This document shows positions 18,724 to 27,305 of a DNA stretch of 64,000 nucleotides, piece by piece (position 1 is the first letter of the stretch; each line of letters opens with the position of its first letter). The stretch lies in NCBI RefSeq assembly GCF_000016525.1, contig NC_009515.1, positions 1,452,501 to 1,516,500 on the forward strand, written 5' to 3'. The DNA comes from Methanobrevibacter smithii ATCC 35061. Its GTDB lineage: Archaea > Methanobacteriota > Methanobacteria > Methanobacteriales > Methanobacteriaceae. The notes below the pieces were generated by a model, which was not told the DNA's origin, searched no databases, and worked only from the letters and a program-made list of their open reading frames with translations. Both the position numbers and the translations under genes were made by a program.

Positions 18724-19053
18724 ATGAGCGAAGATATTAAAGCTAAATCTTTAAACATTGAAAATTTGGTTGATTATCAAAAAGATACGGTAGTTAGTAG
18801 GGAAGTAATCAAAAAAGAGCTTGGAACAGTAACATTTTTTGCATTTGACAAAGGTCAAGGCTTAAGTGAACACTCTGCACCATTTGATGCTATGGTTCAA
18901 GTAATTGATGGTGAAGCAGAAATAACTATTTCAGGTAATAAAAATATTGTAAAAAAAGGTGAAATGATTATTATGCCAGCTAATGAGCCTCATGCTCTTC
19001 AAGCTGTTAATATGCCATATAAAATGATTTTAACTATGATTAAATCTGATTAA
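18724..19053 (+). CDS. Cupin-domain protein
   Basis: A 109-residue single-domain cupin. The two cupin motifs are visible: GQGLSEHSAPFDAMVQVIDGEAEI (first) and MPANEPHALQAVNMPYKMI (second), with histidines that could bind a metal. Function is not determined; small cupins of this type often accompany redox or stress genes. It begins one base after the hcp stop (TAA-A-ATG), so it is translationally linked to the hybrid-cluster protein and may act in the same stress response. Confidence 0.85.
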   Translation: MSEDIKAKSLNIENLVDYQKDTVVSREVIKKELGTVTFFAFDKGQGLSEHSAPFDAMVQVIDGEAEITISGNKNIVKKGEMIIMPANEPHALQAVNMPYKMILTMIKSD

Positions 19054-19131
19054 AATCATTTATTTTACTTTTTTGATTGCTGAAAAGATTTGTGTAATTA
19101 GGGTTATTTATAATGTGAAAATTATAAATAA

Positions 19132-19950
19132 CTACTTTTTCCACCAAATTAAAATCCAGTCAGCTTTATCTTTTTTATTGTATAATTTTCCTGTTTCAGA
19201 ATCTTTTTTAAGAATTTCATTAAGGTATTTTCTCAATTGTGCTTTTTCATCATCATTAAGTAAATCCAGCCTAAATTTACCGTTGTCCATAGCTTCTTCA
19301 ATGCTGCTGTATTCTCTATATGCTTTAATGTCCAGGCGTTCTATATTGGCATAAATCCCCATGTTGTAGAGTATATTAAACATATAATTATACTCTGGAA
19401 ACGGCTTATTTTCTTTTCCGATGTATTCATTGAATTCTTTTTCTATTTTCCAATTTTCAGGACCAAATAAAGTGATAAAAACATATTTGTTAGCTATTTC
19501 ATTTATTGTTTTAAGAGTTTCTTCAATTGGGATTATTCCATTTAATGACCTTGAAGCAAGTACGACATCATAATCTCCAATTTCTTCATAACTAATATCC
19601 TCTAAGGATTTTAAAATAGTGTCCACGTTTTTGATATTTTGTTCTTGAGCTCTTTGGTTTAATAGTTCCAACATTTTAGTTGATGAATCAACACCTGTTA
19701 CTTTTCTAACTTGTTTAGCTATAGGTAGGGTAATTGACCCTTCACCACAGCCTAAATCTAAAAGACTGTCATTTTCATTTAAAATAAGCTTTGAGAATAA
19801 TAAATCATGATAATCATCTTTTTTAGCTCTTTTATGAAAATGGGGAGCTGCTTTATCCCAGTCTTTGTTTTTGTCTGTCTTTTGTTTGAGTGCTTCTTGC
19901 CAATATTTAAGCCAGTCAACTTCGTTCGGATTGGTTATAGTCTGTTTCAT
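19132..19950 (-). CDS. Class I SAM-dependent methyltransferase
   Basis: A 272-residue methyltransferase. Motif I is LLDLGCGEGSITLPIA, followed by the acidic end of strand two in KVTGVDSSTKMLELL, and YDVVLASRSLNG corresponds to motif IV. The N-terminal extension WLKYWQEALKQKTDKNKDWD is often seen in uncharacterised methanogen methyltransferases. The substrate is unknown. It is the last gene of a minus-strand unit with the TPR proteins and the aldo/keto reductase; the gap to the upstream TPR gene is 27 bp. A ribosome-binding site AAGGAAG precedes the ATG. Confidence 0.85.
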   Translation of the reverse strand: MKQTITNPNEVDWLKYWQEALKQKTDKNKDWDKAAPHFHKRAKKDDYHDLLFSKLILNENDSLLDLGCGEGSITLPIAKQVRKVTGVDSSTKMLELLNQRAQEQNIKNVDTILKSLEDISYEEIGDYDVVLASRSLNGIIPIEETLKTINEIANKYVFITLFGPENWKIEKEFNEYIGKENKPFPEYNYMFNILYNMGIYANIERLDIKAYREYSSIEEAMDNGKFRLDLLNDDEKAQLRKYLNEILKKDSETGKLYNKKDKADWILIWWKK

Positions 19951-19977
19951 TGCATTTACTTCCTTTTTTTAATTTAC

Positions 19978-21057
19978 CTAAAAACGTGATTCATAAATCT
20001 GTTTAGCTAGTGAAGCTACAGCAGTAATTAAAAATATTATATTTGCAGCTAATTTAACTGTGCCATTAACAGGCAGAAAATTAACTAAAATAGCCAGAGC
20101 TAAAAAAATATAAACTAATTTGCTTAAATTAATTGTGTGTTTGCTATATTTAAGATCAGCTATGCCCATATTAAGTAGTTCCTGCTTTTCTTTTTCACAA
20201 TCTTTCAATAATTTTATTCCCTCTTCATTTAAATCGGCACGAATTTCTATAGCAAGGATTATGTCCATTGTTTTATTTAAACATTTCATTGCCTCTTCGT
20301 ATTTCTGCAATTGAATTAATGATAGAGCTTTTTTGTGATACCATTCAATACTTAGGTATTCTTTACTTCCACTTAATGATTTTATTCCAATATCGAAGCA
20401 TTTAATAGCTTTTTCGTGTTGGTTTAAATTAATGTAAATGTCTCCTTTTATAAGAACCCCTTCAATAACCCTTTCTTTTTTCAGGCATTTGTTAACTAGT
20501 TTCAAAGCTTCCTGATTTTCATTATTTTTACATAATAATTTGGCTTTTATTAGCATGGCTAAAATGCTGTCGGGATATTCGCCAAGCAGTTTATTTGCAT
20601 AATTCAGGCAATTTTCGTCTGATTCCTTTTCGAAAGTGTAAATTAGTTTAAGTTCGCAAAGCTTTTCTTTTGACTCACAGGTGATTAGTTCATCACTGTA
20701 TGGACTTTCATGATAATTCTCAATAAGATTGTCAATAATTTGTTTGGATTCTTCTTCATTTCCTTTTGCAGATGATGCAATAGCTTTTTGAAAACGAATG
20801 GATGTTGAGTCTGGCCGTTCTTCCAAATATTTATTGAAGTATTTTTCACCATAATCATTGTTGTCATGATATGCGTCTTCAATTAGGTGGTAATAACCTC
20901 TTAGAGGAAGTGCAGGTATGTAATTTTTTTCCAGAAGCAAATTATTGATTTCTAAAAATTCTTTCATGTTCTTTTTTTGAAATAATATAAATGAAAGCTG
21001 GTTTGCCTTTTCATATTCTTCGTTGTTTATTAGTTTAATCGCTTTTTTATTTACCAT
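19978..21057 (-). CDS. TPR-repeat protein with C-terminal membrane segments
   Basis: A 359-residue protein from ATG 21057 (MVNKKAIKLINNEEYEKA); AGGTGA upstream decides this start over the GTG at 21069. The body is made of helical TPR-like repeats (for example ALKLVNKCLKKERVIEG, HEKAIKCFDIGIKSL and KYEEAMKCLNKTMDII), and the end has two hydrophobic segments (LVYIFLALAILVNFL and LAANIIFLITAVASLA). A motif HD-x2-DYGEKYF in the first third is shared with the paralogous gene at 22111-23115. It is likely a membrane-tethered protein-interaction scaffold; partners are unknown. Confidence 0.8.
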   Translation of the reverse strand: MVNKKAIKLINNEEYEKANQLSFILFQKKNMKEFLEINNLLLEKNYIPALPLRGYYHLIEDAYHDNNDYGEKYFNKYLEERPDSTSIRFQKAIASSAKGNEEESKQIIDNLIENYHESPYSDELITCESKEKLCELKLIYTFEKESDENCLNYANKLLGEYPDSILAMLIKAKLLCKNNENQEALKLVNKCLKKERVIEGVLIKGDIYINLNQHEKAIKCFDIGIKSLSGSKEYLSIEWYHKKALSLIQLQKYEEAMKCLNKTMDIILAIEIRADLNEEGIKLLKDCEKEKQELLNMGIADLKYSKHTINLSKLVYIFLALAILVNFLPVNGTVKLAANIIFLITAVASLAKQIYESRF

Positions 21058-21072
21058 ATTTAATTTCACCTA

Positions 21073-22101
21073 TCAATCTACGATGGTTTTTCCGTTTAAG
21101 ATATTTTCATAATCCTGAATATTTTCTTTAAGTAATTGAGGGATATTTAAACTGTAGGGACATTTTTTAATACATTCTCTACATTCATCACATTTTTTGG
21201 CCTGTTTCATTTTAGATTGGAAATCTTCACTTAAACTAGGCTGTGTAGGCATTCTTCTAATCCATAAAGACATTCTGGCACATGTATTAATCTCAATATC
21301 ATTTGGACAGGGCATACAATAGCCGCATCCTCGACAGAAGTCGTCTCCCAGTTCCTGTTTGTCTTTTTTTATAGCGGTTTTTAATTTATCATCTAAAACC
21401 GGAGGATTTTCCTGATAGGATATAAATTCATCCAATTCTGACTCTCTTTGAATTCCCCAGATAGGCAATACATTATCATAATTTGCCATAAATGAATATG
21501 CTGCTTTTGAGTTTGTGATTAATCCTCCGCCCATAGCTTTCATGGCCAAAAATCCGACATCTAATTTTTTACATTTTTCAACCAGATTTAGTTCCTGAGC
21601 ATCGGTTAAATATGAAAACGGAAATTGCAGTGTTTCATAAAGTCCGCTTGAAAGAGCTTGTTTGGCTATTGTAAATTTATGTGAAGTAATTCCGATATGT
21701 TTTATTTTCCCTTCGTCTTTAGCTTCCAGCATTGCTTCATAAAGTCCTGATCCGTCATTAGGTTTTGGACAAAATGGAAGATTATGGAACTGGTAAATTT
21801 CCACATAATCTGTTTGAAGATTTTTAAGGGAAGTTTCTAAATCCTTCCAGAAATCCTCTGCATTTTCAGCTCCGGTTTTTGTTGCAATAATTACATTTTC
21901 CCGTACTTCATTAAGACTGGCACCTAATTTTTCCTCACTGTCTGTATAAAAACGGGCAGTATCATAGAAATTGATTCCATTATTATATGCCTTTTGTATG
22001 ATTTCGATGGAATCCTTTTTATTTCTTCTTTGTATTGGAAGTGCTCCGAATCCATTTTTGTTAACTTTATAATTTGTTTTCCCAAGTCTAATCATTTTCA
22101 T
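21073..22101 (-). CDS. Aldo/keto reductase with C-terminal ferredoxin domain
   Basis: A 342-residue fusion. The N-terminal barrel shows the aldo/keto reductase tetrad region: FYDTARFYTDSEEKLG (Asp, Tyr), IIATKTGAE (Lys) and IYQFHNLPF (His). The C-terminal 80 residues carry two cysteine clusters, CRGCGYCMPCP and CDECRECIKKCP, typical of ferredoxin-type [4Fe-4S] sites. Such fusions are common in anaerobes and probably exchange electrons between NAD(P)H and an Fe-S partner; the substrate is unknown. It lies between two paralogous TPR membrane proteins with gaps of 9 and 15 bp, implying one operon. Confidence 0.9.
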   Translation of the reverse strand: MKMIRLGKTNYKVNKNGFGALPIQRRNKKDSIEIIQKAYNNGINFYDTARFYTDSEEKLGASLNEVRENVIIATKTGAENAEDFWKDLETSLKNLQTDYVEIYQFHNLPFCPKPNDGSGLYEAMLEAKDEGKIKHIGITSHKFTIAKQALSSGLYETLQFPFSYLTDAQELNLVEKCKKLDVGFLAMKAMGGGLITNSKAAYSFMANYDNVLPIWGIQRESELDEFISYQENPPVLDDKLKTAIKKDKQELGDDFCRGCGYCMPCPNDIEINTCARMSLWIRRMPTQPSLSEDFQSKMKQAKKCDECRECIKKCPYSLNIPQLLKENIQDYENILNGKTIVD

Positions 22102-22110
22102 TTAGTATCA

Positions 22111-23115
22111 CTAGTATCCAATAATTTTTAAGATAATATAAGCTATTATAATAATTATAAGGGCAATTATTGATGTTTTTGTAGATAGGAATTTAAAATT
22201 ACTGAAGCGTTTGTCTTCCACATTATTTTTATACATTAATCTGTCTTTTTCAAAGGAACATTTTTGATAAATATCTTCAAGGTTTTTATCTAATCTGCCC
22301 TTTTCATTCAACATGTCAATGGTTTTGTTTAAATGCTTGACCGCTTCATCATAGTTTCCAAGTTCAACATTACAAAATGCAGCCTTATAATTGAAATTAG
22401 TAACTAACTCCAAGTCATCTTTAACATCTTTTTCATGAGTAATGCATGAATTATAGGAATCCAAAGCTTTTTTATATTCTCCCAATTCATATAATGCATT
22501 TCCTTTTGAATTTAAAGCTATTATTGTGTGGTCTTCATCTAAACTTTTATCCAGATATTCCAGTGCCTTTTCATATTCGCCGGTTTTTTCAAGAAGCTGG
22601 CCTTTGTAGAAAATTTCTTTTTTATTTTGACCGAATTTCTTTTCATATTTGTTTATTTCATTTAATGCTTTTTTATTTTGATTGTCCTGCATTAAAAGCT
22701 CAATTTTACCCATTCTAACTTCTTCATGGCTAATTCTAGGCTCTTCTTTTTGAGAATATGCATCATAATTTTTAAAAGCCTTATCCATATATCCAATAGC
22801 TTCTGTTAATTTATTTTTATTGGATAAAGACATTGCTTTATCACATAATCCGTTAATTGACTGGGGCTCTATTTCCAAGTACATATCAAAATATTTTTCA
22901 CCGTAATCTCCATTGTCATGATTTGGGTCGTAATATTGGTGATAGTGACCCCTTTCTTCAATTGCAGGCAAATATTTTTCTTGAATTAATAAGTCTAAAA
23001 TAATCAAGTATTCATTTATTTTATCGTTTCCATGTCTTTTTTTAGCTATATCGAGAGCTTTTTTATATTCTTCATTTTTTATTAACTCTTTTGCTTGTTC
23101 AAGCTTACTGCTCAT
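22111..23115 (-). CDS. TPR-repeat protein with C-terminal transmembrane anchor
   Basis: A 334-residue protein, first gene of the minus-strand operon. It has several TPR-like units (YKKALDIAKKRHG, EYEKALEYLDKSLDEDH, EYKKALDSYNSCITHE and NYDEAVKHLNKTIDML) and ends in one hydrophobic helix (TSIIALIIIIIAYIILKIIGY; no residues follow). The segment HDNGDYGEKYFDMYLE matches the paralogue at 19978-21057. Positive residues precede the anchor, so the TPR part should face the cytoplasm. It is likely a scaffold for the aldo/keto reductase encoded between the two paralogues; this is inference from gene order. Confidence 0.8.
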   Translation of the reverse strand: MSSKLEQAKELIKNEEYKKALDIAKKRHGNDKINEYLIILDLLIQEKYLPAIEERGHYHQYYDPNHDNGDYGEKYFDMYLEIEPQSINGLCDKAMSLSNKNKLTEAIGYMDKAFKNYDAYSQKEEPRISHEEVRMGKIELLMQDNQNKKALNEINKYEKKFGQNKKEIFYKGQLLEKTGEYEKALEYLDKSLDEDHTIIALNSKGNALYELGEYKKALDSYNSCITHEKDVKDDLELVTNFNYKAAFCNVELGNYDEAVKHLNKTIDMLNEKGRLDKNLEDIYQKCSFEKDRLMYKNNVEDKRFSNFKFLSTKTSIIALIIIIIAYIILKIIGY

Positions 23116-23245
23116 TATATCATACCTAAGTTTTTATTCAACTCCGTAAAAATAAATAACTACTCTTAGTGAATATTTATATATTTTCAAGTAAATAAAT
23201 TATATTATTAATTACTATTTTTATATAAATTGTGATGATGATTTT

Positions 23246-24913
23246 ATGAATGATTTAGAAGAAATTGTCTATAAACATGCTTTATTAAATGCTGCTAAGC
23301 ATAAAGGAAGTGCAAATCCGGGGGCAGTTATTGGTTCAATTATGAGTCAGGAACCGGATTTAAGAAGTAGAGCAAAAGAAATTGGTCCAATTGCAGGAAA
23401 AATTGTAGCTCAGGTTAACAAATTAAGTGAAGATGAACAGTCAGCTCAAATGGCTAAATATCATGTGGAAGTAAAAGAAAATAAACAGAAAAAAGAAGAA
23501 GGTCTTCAGGAGCTTCCAGGTTCTCATGATAATGTAGTAATGAGATTTGCTCCAAACCCAAGCGGACCTCTACACATTGGTCATGCCCGTGCAGCAGTTC
23601 CAAATGCAGAATATGTTAAAAGATATGGCGGTAAACTTATTTTAAGAATAGAAGATACTGACCCTAAAAGAGTTTTCGAACCTGCATATGATTTGATTCC
23701 TCAGGATTTGGAATGGCTGGGAATAAAAGCAGATGAAGTTTACTATCAAAGTGACAGATTTGAGATTTATTATGATTATGCTCGCCAATTGATAGAAAAA
23801 GGTGCTGCTTACATGTGTACATGTGACGGTGCTACATTTAAGGAGCTTAAAGATAACTGTAAACCTTGCCCATGTAGGGACAACAGTGTTGAGAAAAACC
23901 TTGAATTATGGGATAAATTTGATCAGATGCATGCTGGAGAAGCTGTTTTAAGAGTAAAAACAGATATCAATCATAAAAATCCGGCTATTCGTGACTGGGT
24001 AGCTATGCGTATTGTAGAAGAAACCCACCCACGTTTAGGGAATAAATACAGAGTTTACCCTATGATGAACTTTTCAGTAGCTGTGGACGATCATCTAATG
24101 GGTATGAGTCATGTACTTAGAGGAAAAGACCATTTGGCAAACAGTGAAAAACAGAAATACCTTTATGACCATATGGGATGGGATGTTCCTGAATTTATCC
24201 ATTATGGTAGGTTAAAAATGGAAGACATTGCATTAAGTACTTCTAAAGCTCTGGAAGGAATCAGCTCAGGTAAATACTCAGGATGGGATGATCCGAGATT
24301 AGGTACCTTAAAAGCAATAGCCAGAAGGGGAATCCAGCCTCAGACAATATACAATTTAATTACTGAAATCGGAGTTAAAATGTCTGATTCAGCTATTAGC
24401 TGGAAAAAGATTTACGGATTGAATCGTAATTTCTTAGAACCAATAGCTAACCGTTATTTCTTTGTAGAAAATCCGGTTGAAATAACTGTTGACGGATATG
24501 AAGATGGAGCTGTTGATATCGAAAGGCCATTACATGCAGACCATGAAGACAGGGGAAACAGAATATTGCCCTTTGCAGGAAAAGCATATTTGGCTAGTGA
24601 AGACGTTAAAGATGGAATATCTCGGTTGATGGATGCAGTAAATGTTGATATTGACGGAGATAAAATTACTTATAATTCAACTTCTTTTGAACAGGCAAGA
24701 GATTTGAAAGCTAAAATCATTCAATGGGTTCCGGTTGAAGACAATGTTAATGTAAGTATTGTTATGGATGATGCATCTACAAAAACAGGTCTTGGTGAAG
24801 GAGCACTAAAAGATTTAAAAGTTGGGGATGTAGTGCAATTTGAAAGAGTTGGATTTGCCCGTTTGGATGAAATTAAAGATAATGAGTTAGTATTTTATTA
24901 TGCTCATAAATAG
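23246..24913 (+). CDS. gltX: Glutamyl-tRNA synthetase (archaeal, likely non-discriminating)
   Basis: Charges tRNA-Glu, and in archaea usually also tRNA-Gln, which is then amidated by GatDE. The 555-residue protein has the HIGH-type signature in FAPNPSGPLHIGHARAAVPN, the eukaryal/archaeal-type catalytic core (LRIEDTDPKRV), a KMSKS equivalent ALSTSKALEG, and a beta-barrel anticodon-binding C-terminus. The N-terminal roughly 90 residues form the archaeal helical extension. It is transcribed rightward, divergent from the TPR operon. Confidence 0.96.
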   Translation: MNDLEEIVYKHALLNAAKHKGSANPGAVIGSIMSQEPDLRSRAKEIGPIAGKIVAQVNKLSEDEQSAQMAKYHVEVKENKQKKEEGLQELPGSHDNVVMRFAPNPSGPLHIGHARAAVPNAEYVKRYGGKLILRIEDTDPKRVFEPAYDLIPQDLEWLGIKADEVYYQSDRFEIYYDYARQLIEKGAAYMCTCDGATFKELKDNCKPCPCRDNSVEKNLELWDKFDQMHAGEAVLRVKTDINHKNPAIRDWVAMRIVEETHPRLGNKYRVYPMMNFSVAVDDHLMGMSHVLRGKDHLANSEKQKYLYDHMGWDVPEFIHYGRLKMEDIALSTSKALEGISSGKYSGWDDPRLGTLKAIARRGIQPQTIYNLITEIGVKMSDSAISWKKIYGLNRNFLEPIANRYFFVENPVEITVDGYEDGAVDIERPLHADHEDRGNRILPFAGKAYLASEDVKDGISRLMDAVNVDIDGDKITYNSTSFEQARDLKAKIIQWVPVEDNVNVSIVMDDASTKTGLGEGALKDLKVGDVVQFERVGFARLDEIKDNELVFYYAHK

Positions 24914-24922
24914 GTAGAAATC

Positions 24923-25381
24923 ATGACACTGTTTACTAACGGATATATCACTCTCCCAATTCCTAAAGGATTTCAAAGCATAAACAGCACAGAGGAATTT
25001 GTTGAGTTAGTTTTAGTTGATCCAACAAAACCTATGACTATTAAGGTATCAGTTACTCCTACACTGGCTGGATTGGTTGATATCAAAGAAAGTATTGAAA
25101 AAAACTTTGAAAATGGTAATGGAGAATTGATTTTCTCTGATTTTCTCCCTATTAATGAAGATATTTATTACTCAGCTATTTCTTCTATAGATGATGGTGA
25201 AGTATCTGCCCGTTGCAATGAATTCCTATTTGTTAAAGACAATAATCTGTATTCTTTTGAATTTGTATATCCTTATGCGGATGCAGAATTGGATGATTTT
25301 TATTTAAATATGATTCGTTCATTAAAAATAGGAAAAGCAAAATATATAGTAGAAAAAGAAAGTTACAGGTTAAATGAATAA
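24923..25381 (+). CDS. Conserved hypothetical protein, 152 residues
   Basis: Not recognised with confidence. It is a small soluble protein with no signal peptide or membrane segment. The pattern of strands (TNGYITLPIPKGFQSIN at the start, a central MTIKVSVTPTL strand, LYSFEFVYP, and the final helix DDFYLNMIRSLKIGK) resembles the DUF1795/PsbP-like fold, but no diagnostic motif is present. It starts 9 bp after gltX and is probably co-transcribed with it. It ends in a bidirectional hairpin shared with the convergent neighbour. Confidence 0.6.
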   Translation: MTLFTNGYITLPIPKGFQSINSTEEFVELVLVDPTKPMTIKVSVTPTLAGLVDIKESIEKNFENGNGELIFSDFLPINEDIYYSAISSIDDGEVSARCNEFLFVKDNNLYSFEFVYPYADAELDDFYLNMIRSLKIGKAKYIVEKESYRLNE

Positions 25382-25384
25382 AAA

Positions 25385-25407
25385 AATAAGAAAAATTTTT
25401 TCTTATT
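25385..25407. terminator. Bidirectional hairpin terminator between convergent genes
   Basis: AATAAGAAAAA and TTTTTTCTTATT face each other within the 26-bp space between the two stop codons. T runs follow on each strand, so it can end both transcripts. Confidence 0.65.
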
Positions 25408-27123
25408 TTAATATATTTTTTTAATGTCTTTTGAATTGATGGTAATTTTTTTACCTCTGTATTTTACAGATATGTCATTACCTCTGATTCCATAGACTTT
25501 ACTTGAATATGATTCACCGTCATGTTTAAAGATGATTTCAGCACCTTTACGAAGAATTACTTCATCATTGTTTATTTTTATTTTAAGATTATTTTTTTCC
25601 GGTTTTTCTTTTATTTTAATGTCGCTTGCACCTGAAGATTCATTCATTCTAAGTGTGTTTTCTGTTTCGGAATTTTTAGCCATGTTAAATACTTTACGGG
25701 TATTTTCCTGTCTTAGTAATTGTTCCGGACTTTGTTCCTGATAATCATAGTCACTAGGATAGTCTTCATGTCTTTCATTTACAATAGGTTCATATTCCGG
25801 AAATGCAGGTTCTTCATTGTATGCGCCAACATTTCTTAAATACATTTCATCTGCAATGTGTTTTTCTTCAGTTATTGGGGTTTCCGGAGCAAGTTTTTCT
25901 TTTACTTCATTAAATATTTTGGAATTTTTAATGGAGTTTGTTATTTTAGCCAAATCTTTTCTGTAATCTAAATCACCTAATTCATTTTCTTCTGTTTCTT
26001 CTTCATCTTTAAATAATTCAGATTCTTCTAATGGAGCTCCAAATTCATAATCTTCTTCAACAGCTGGAAGAACACTTAATTCGTTTTCTTTTGAATTGAT
26101 TTTAGTTGGAGATTTTAAACTTGGTGTTTTTATTTCATCATTGTTAGCTAAAACGTCTGCAACATTTCCTTCATCAGGTGTTTTGTCTTCTTTATCTTCA
26201 GTTAAAAGATCTTTAACATTGTCTTCTTTTGAAACGTCAGCACTTTCTTCTTTTTTACCTTTGCCTAAAACTTCTGCAACACTTTCATCTTTTGGTGTTT
26301 TGTCCTCTTTTTCATCAGCTTTGATTGCATTAGTTATATCTTCAGCACTTGGTTTTTCTTCAGTCTTATCTTTAGATGCATCATTAATAACATCATAAAG
26401 ATTAGTTTCTTTACTTTCAGCAGGTGTTTCAGTAATGGACTCACTTTTGATTTCAGTTATAGGATCGTCTTCTTTTTTGCCTGCTTTTCTTTGTTTGATA
26501 CTTTCTTTAATTTCTGTAGTATCTTCTTTTTCTTTTTTAATGGTTTTAGATTCTTTTTCCCTTTTACTATCTTTTCTTTTTGATTCTTTAATCAATTCGT
26601 CGATACTGAATAAATCTTTTAATTCATGTTTTGGTTTTTCTTCCAATGAAATATTATTTTCATTTATTTCTTTTTTGGTGTTTTTGTTATTTTTACTCAT
26701 AATATCCATCTGGGTTTCGTTTATTGGTTCTTGAAACTTTTGAACTTTGGTTTCATAATTAAAATTTATATGTTTCGCAGGATCTTCTTCATTTTCTGAT
26801 TTATCGGAAAATAGATGTTCGTTGGTTTCAGGAACAATATAACTATTGAAGTTATCTTCCGGTATTTGGCCTTGTTTTCTTAAGGAAGTACCTTTAGGCT
26901 GGTCTTGTTTAGAGAAGTATGTTGAAACAAAAGATTTATTGGGTGCGGTTTTTGATAAATTATTTTCACTGGATTGACTTAATTTGTTTAAACTGTCCTT
27001 TGACAATAAAGGAGAGTCGTCTTTTTCTAATTCATCTTTTCTAAAATACAGTTTTACGATAATTATGGCAATTATACCGACTATCGCAATATTAATCCAC
27101 ACTAATATGGTAGTTTCATTCAT
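25408..27123 (-). CDS. Membrane-anchored acidic protein with C-terminal beta domain
   Basis: A 571-residue protein of unknown function. Residues 5-25 form a single N-terminal membrane helix followed by KLYFRK, predicting a cytoplasmic body. Residues 30-500 are low-complexity and rich in Glu, Lys, Asp and Ser, with imperfect repeats such as EDKTPKDESVAEVLGK and EDKTPDEGNVADVLAN. The last 60 residues form a compact beta-rich domain (EVILRKGAEIIFKHDGES, then GNDISVKYRGKKITI). The layout (anchor, long charged linker, small globular end) recalls bacterial ZipA-like tethers, but no homology is claimed. It is divergent from dapL. Confidence 0.7.
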   Translation of the reverse strand: MNETTILVWINIAIVGIIAIIIVKLYFRKDELEKDDSPLLSKDSLNKLSQSSENNLSKTAPNKSFVSTYFSKQDQPKGTSLRKQGQIPEDNFNSYIVPETNEHLFSDKSENEEDPAKHINFNYETKVQKFQEPINETQMDIMSKNNKNTKKEINENNISLEEKPKHELKDLFSIDELIKESKRKDSKREKESKTIKKEKEDTTEIKESIKQRKAGKKEDDPITEIKSESITETPAESKETNLYDVINDASKDKTEEKPSAEDITNAIKADEKEDKTPKDESVAEVLGKGKKEESADVSKEDNVKDLLTEDKEDKTPDEGNVADVLANNDEIKTPSLKSPTKINSKENELSVLPAVEEDYEFGAPLEESELFKDEEETEENELGDLDYRKDLAKITNSIKNSKIFNEVKEKLAPETPITEEKHIADEMYLRNVGAYNEEPAFPEYEPIVNERHEDYPSDYDYQEQSPEQLLRQENTRKVFNMAKNSETENTLRMNESSGASDIKIKEKPEKNNLKIKINNDEVILRKGAEIIFKHDGESYSSKVYGIRGNDISVKYRGKKITINSKDIKKIY

Positions 27124-27156
27124 TTTTTCTCCACTTCCTTATTAAAATTTTATAAC

Positions 27157-27211
27157 TTATAATTATATATCAGTTATTTATAATTATATATCAGTTATTT
27201 ATAATTATATA
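27157..27211. repeat. Tandem 21-bp repeats between divergent genes
   Basis: A unit TTATAATTATATATCAGTTA recurs with a 21-bp period at 27157-27176 and 27178-27197, with a partial third copy (13 bases) at 27199-27211. It occupies the intergenic space between the anchored acidic protein and dapL. Two-turn periodicity would place binding sites on the same DNA face, but the AT-rich unit may equally be slippage product. Confidence 0.7.
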
Positions 27212-27305
27212 GTTTTATATTTTTTAAAATTTTTAAAAAACAGTTAGTTTATATATTCTGATAGCTAAAATATAAATTATATTAATAATTATATGAGGTT
27301 CAATC

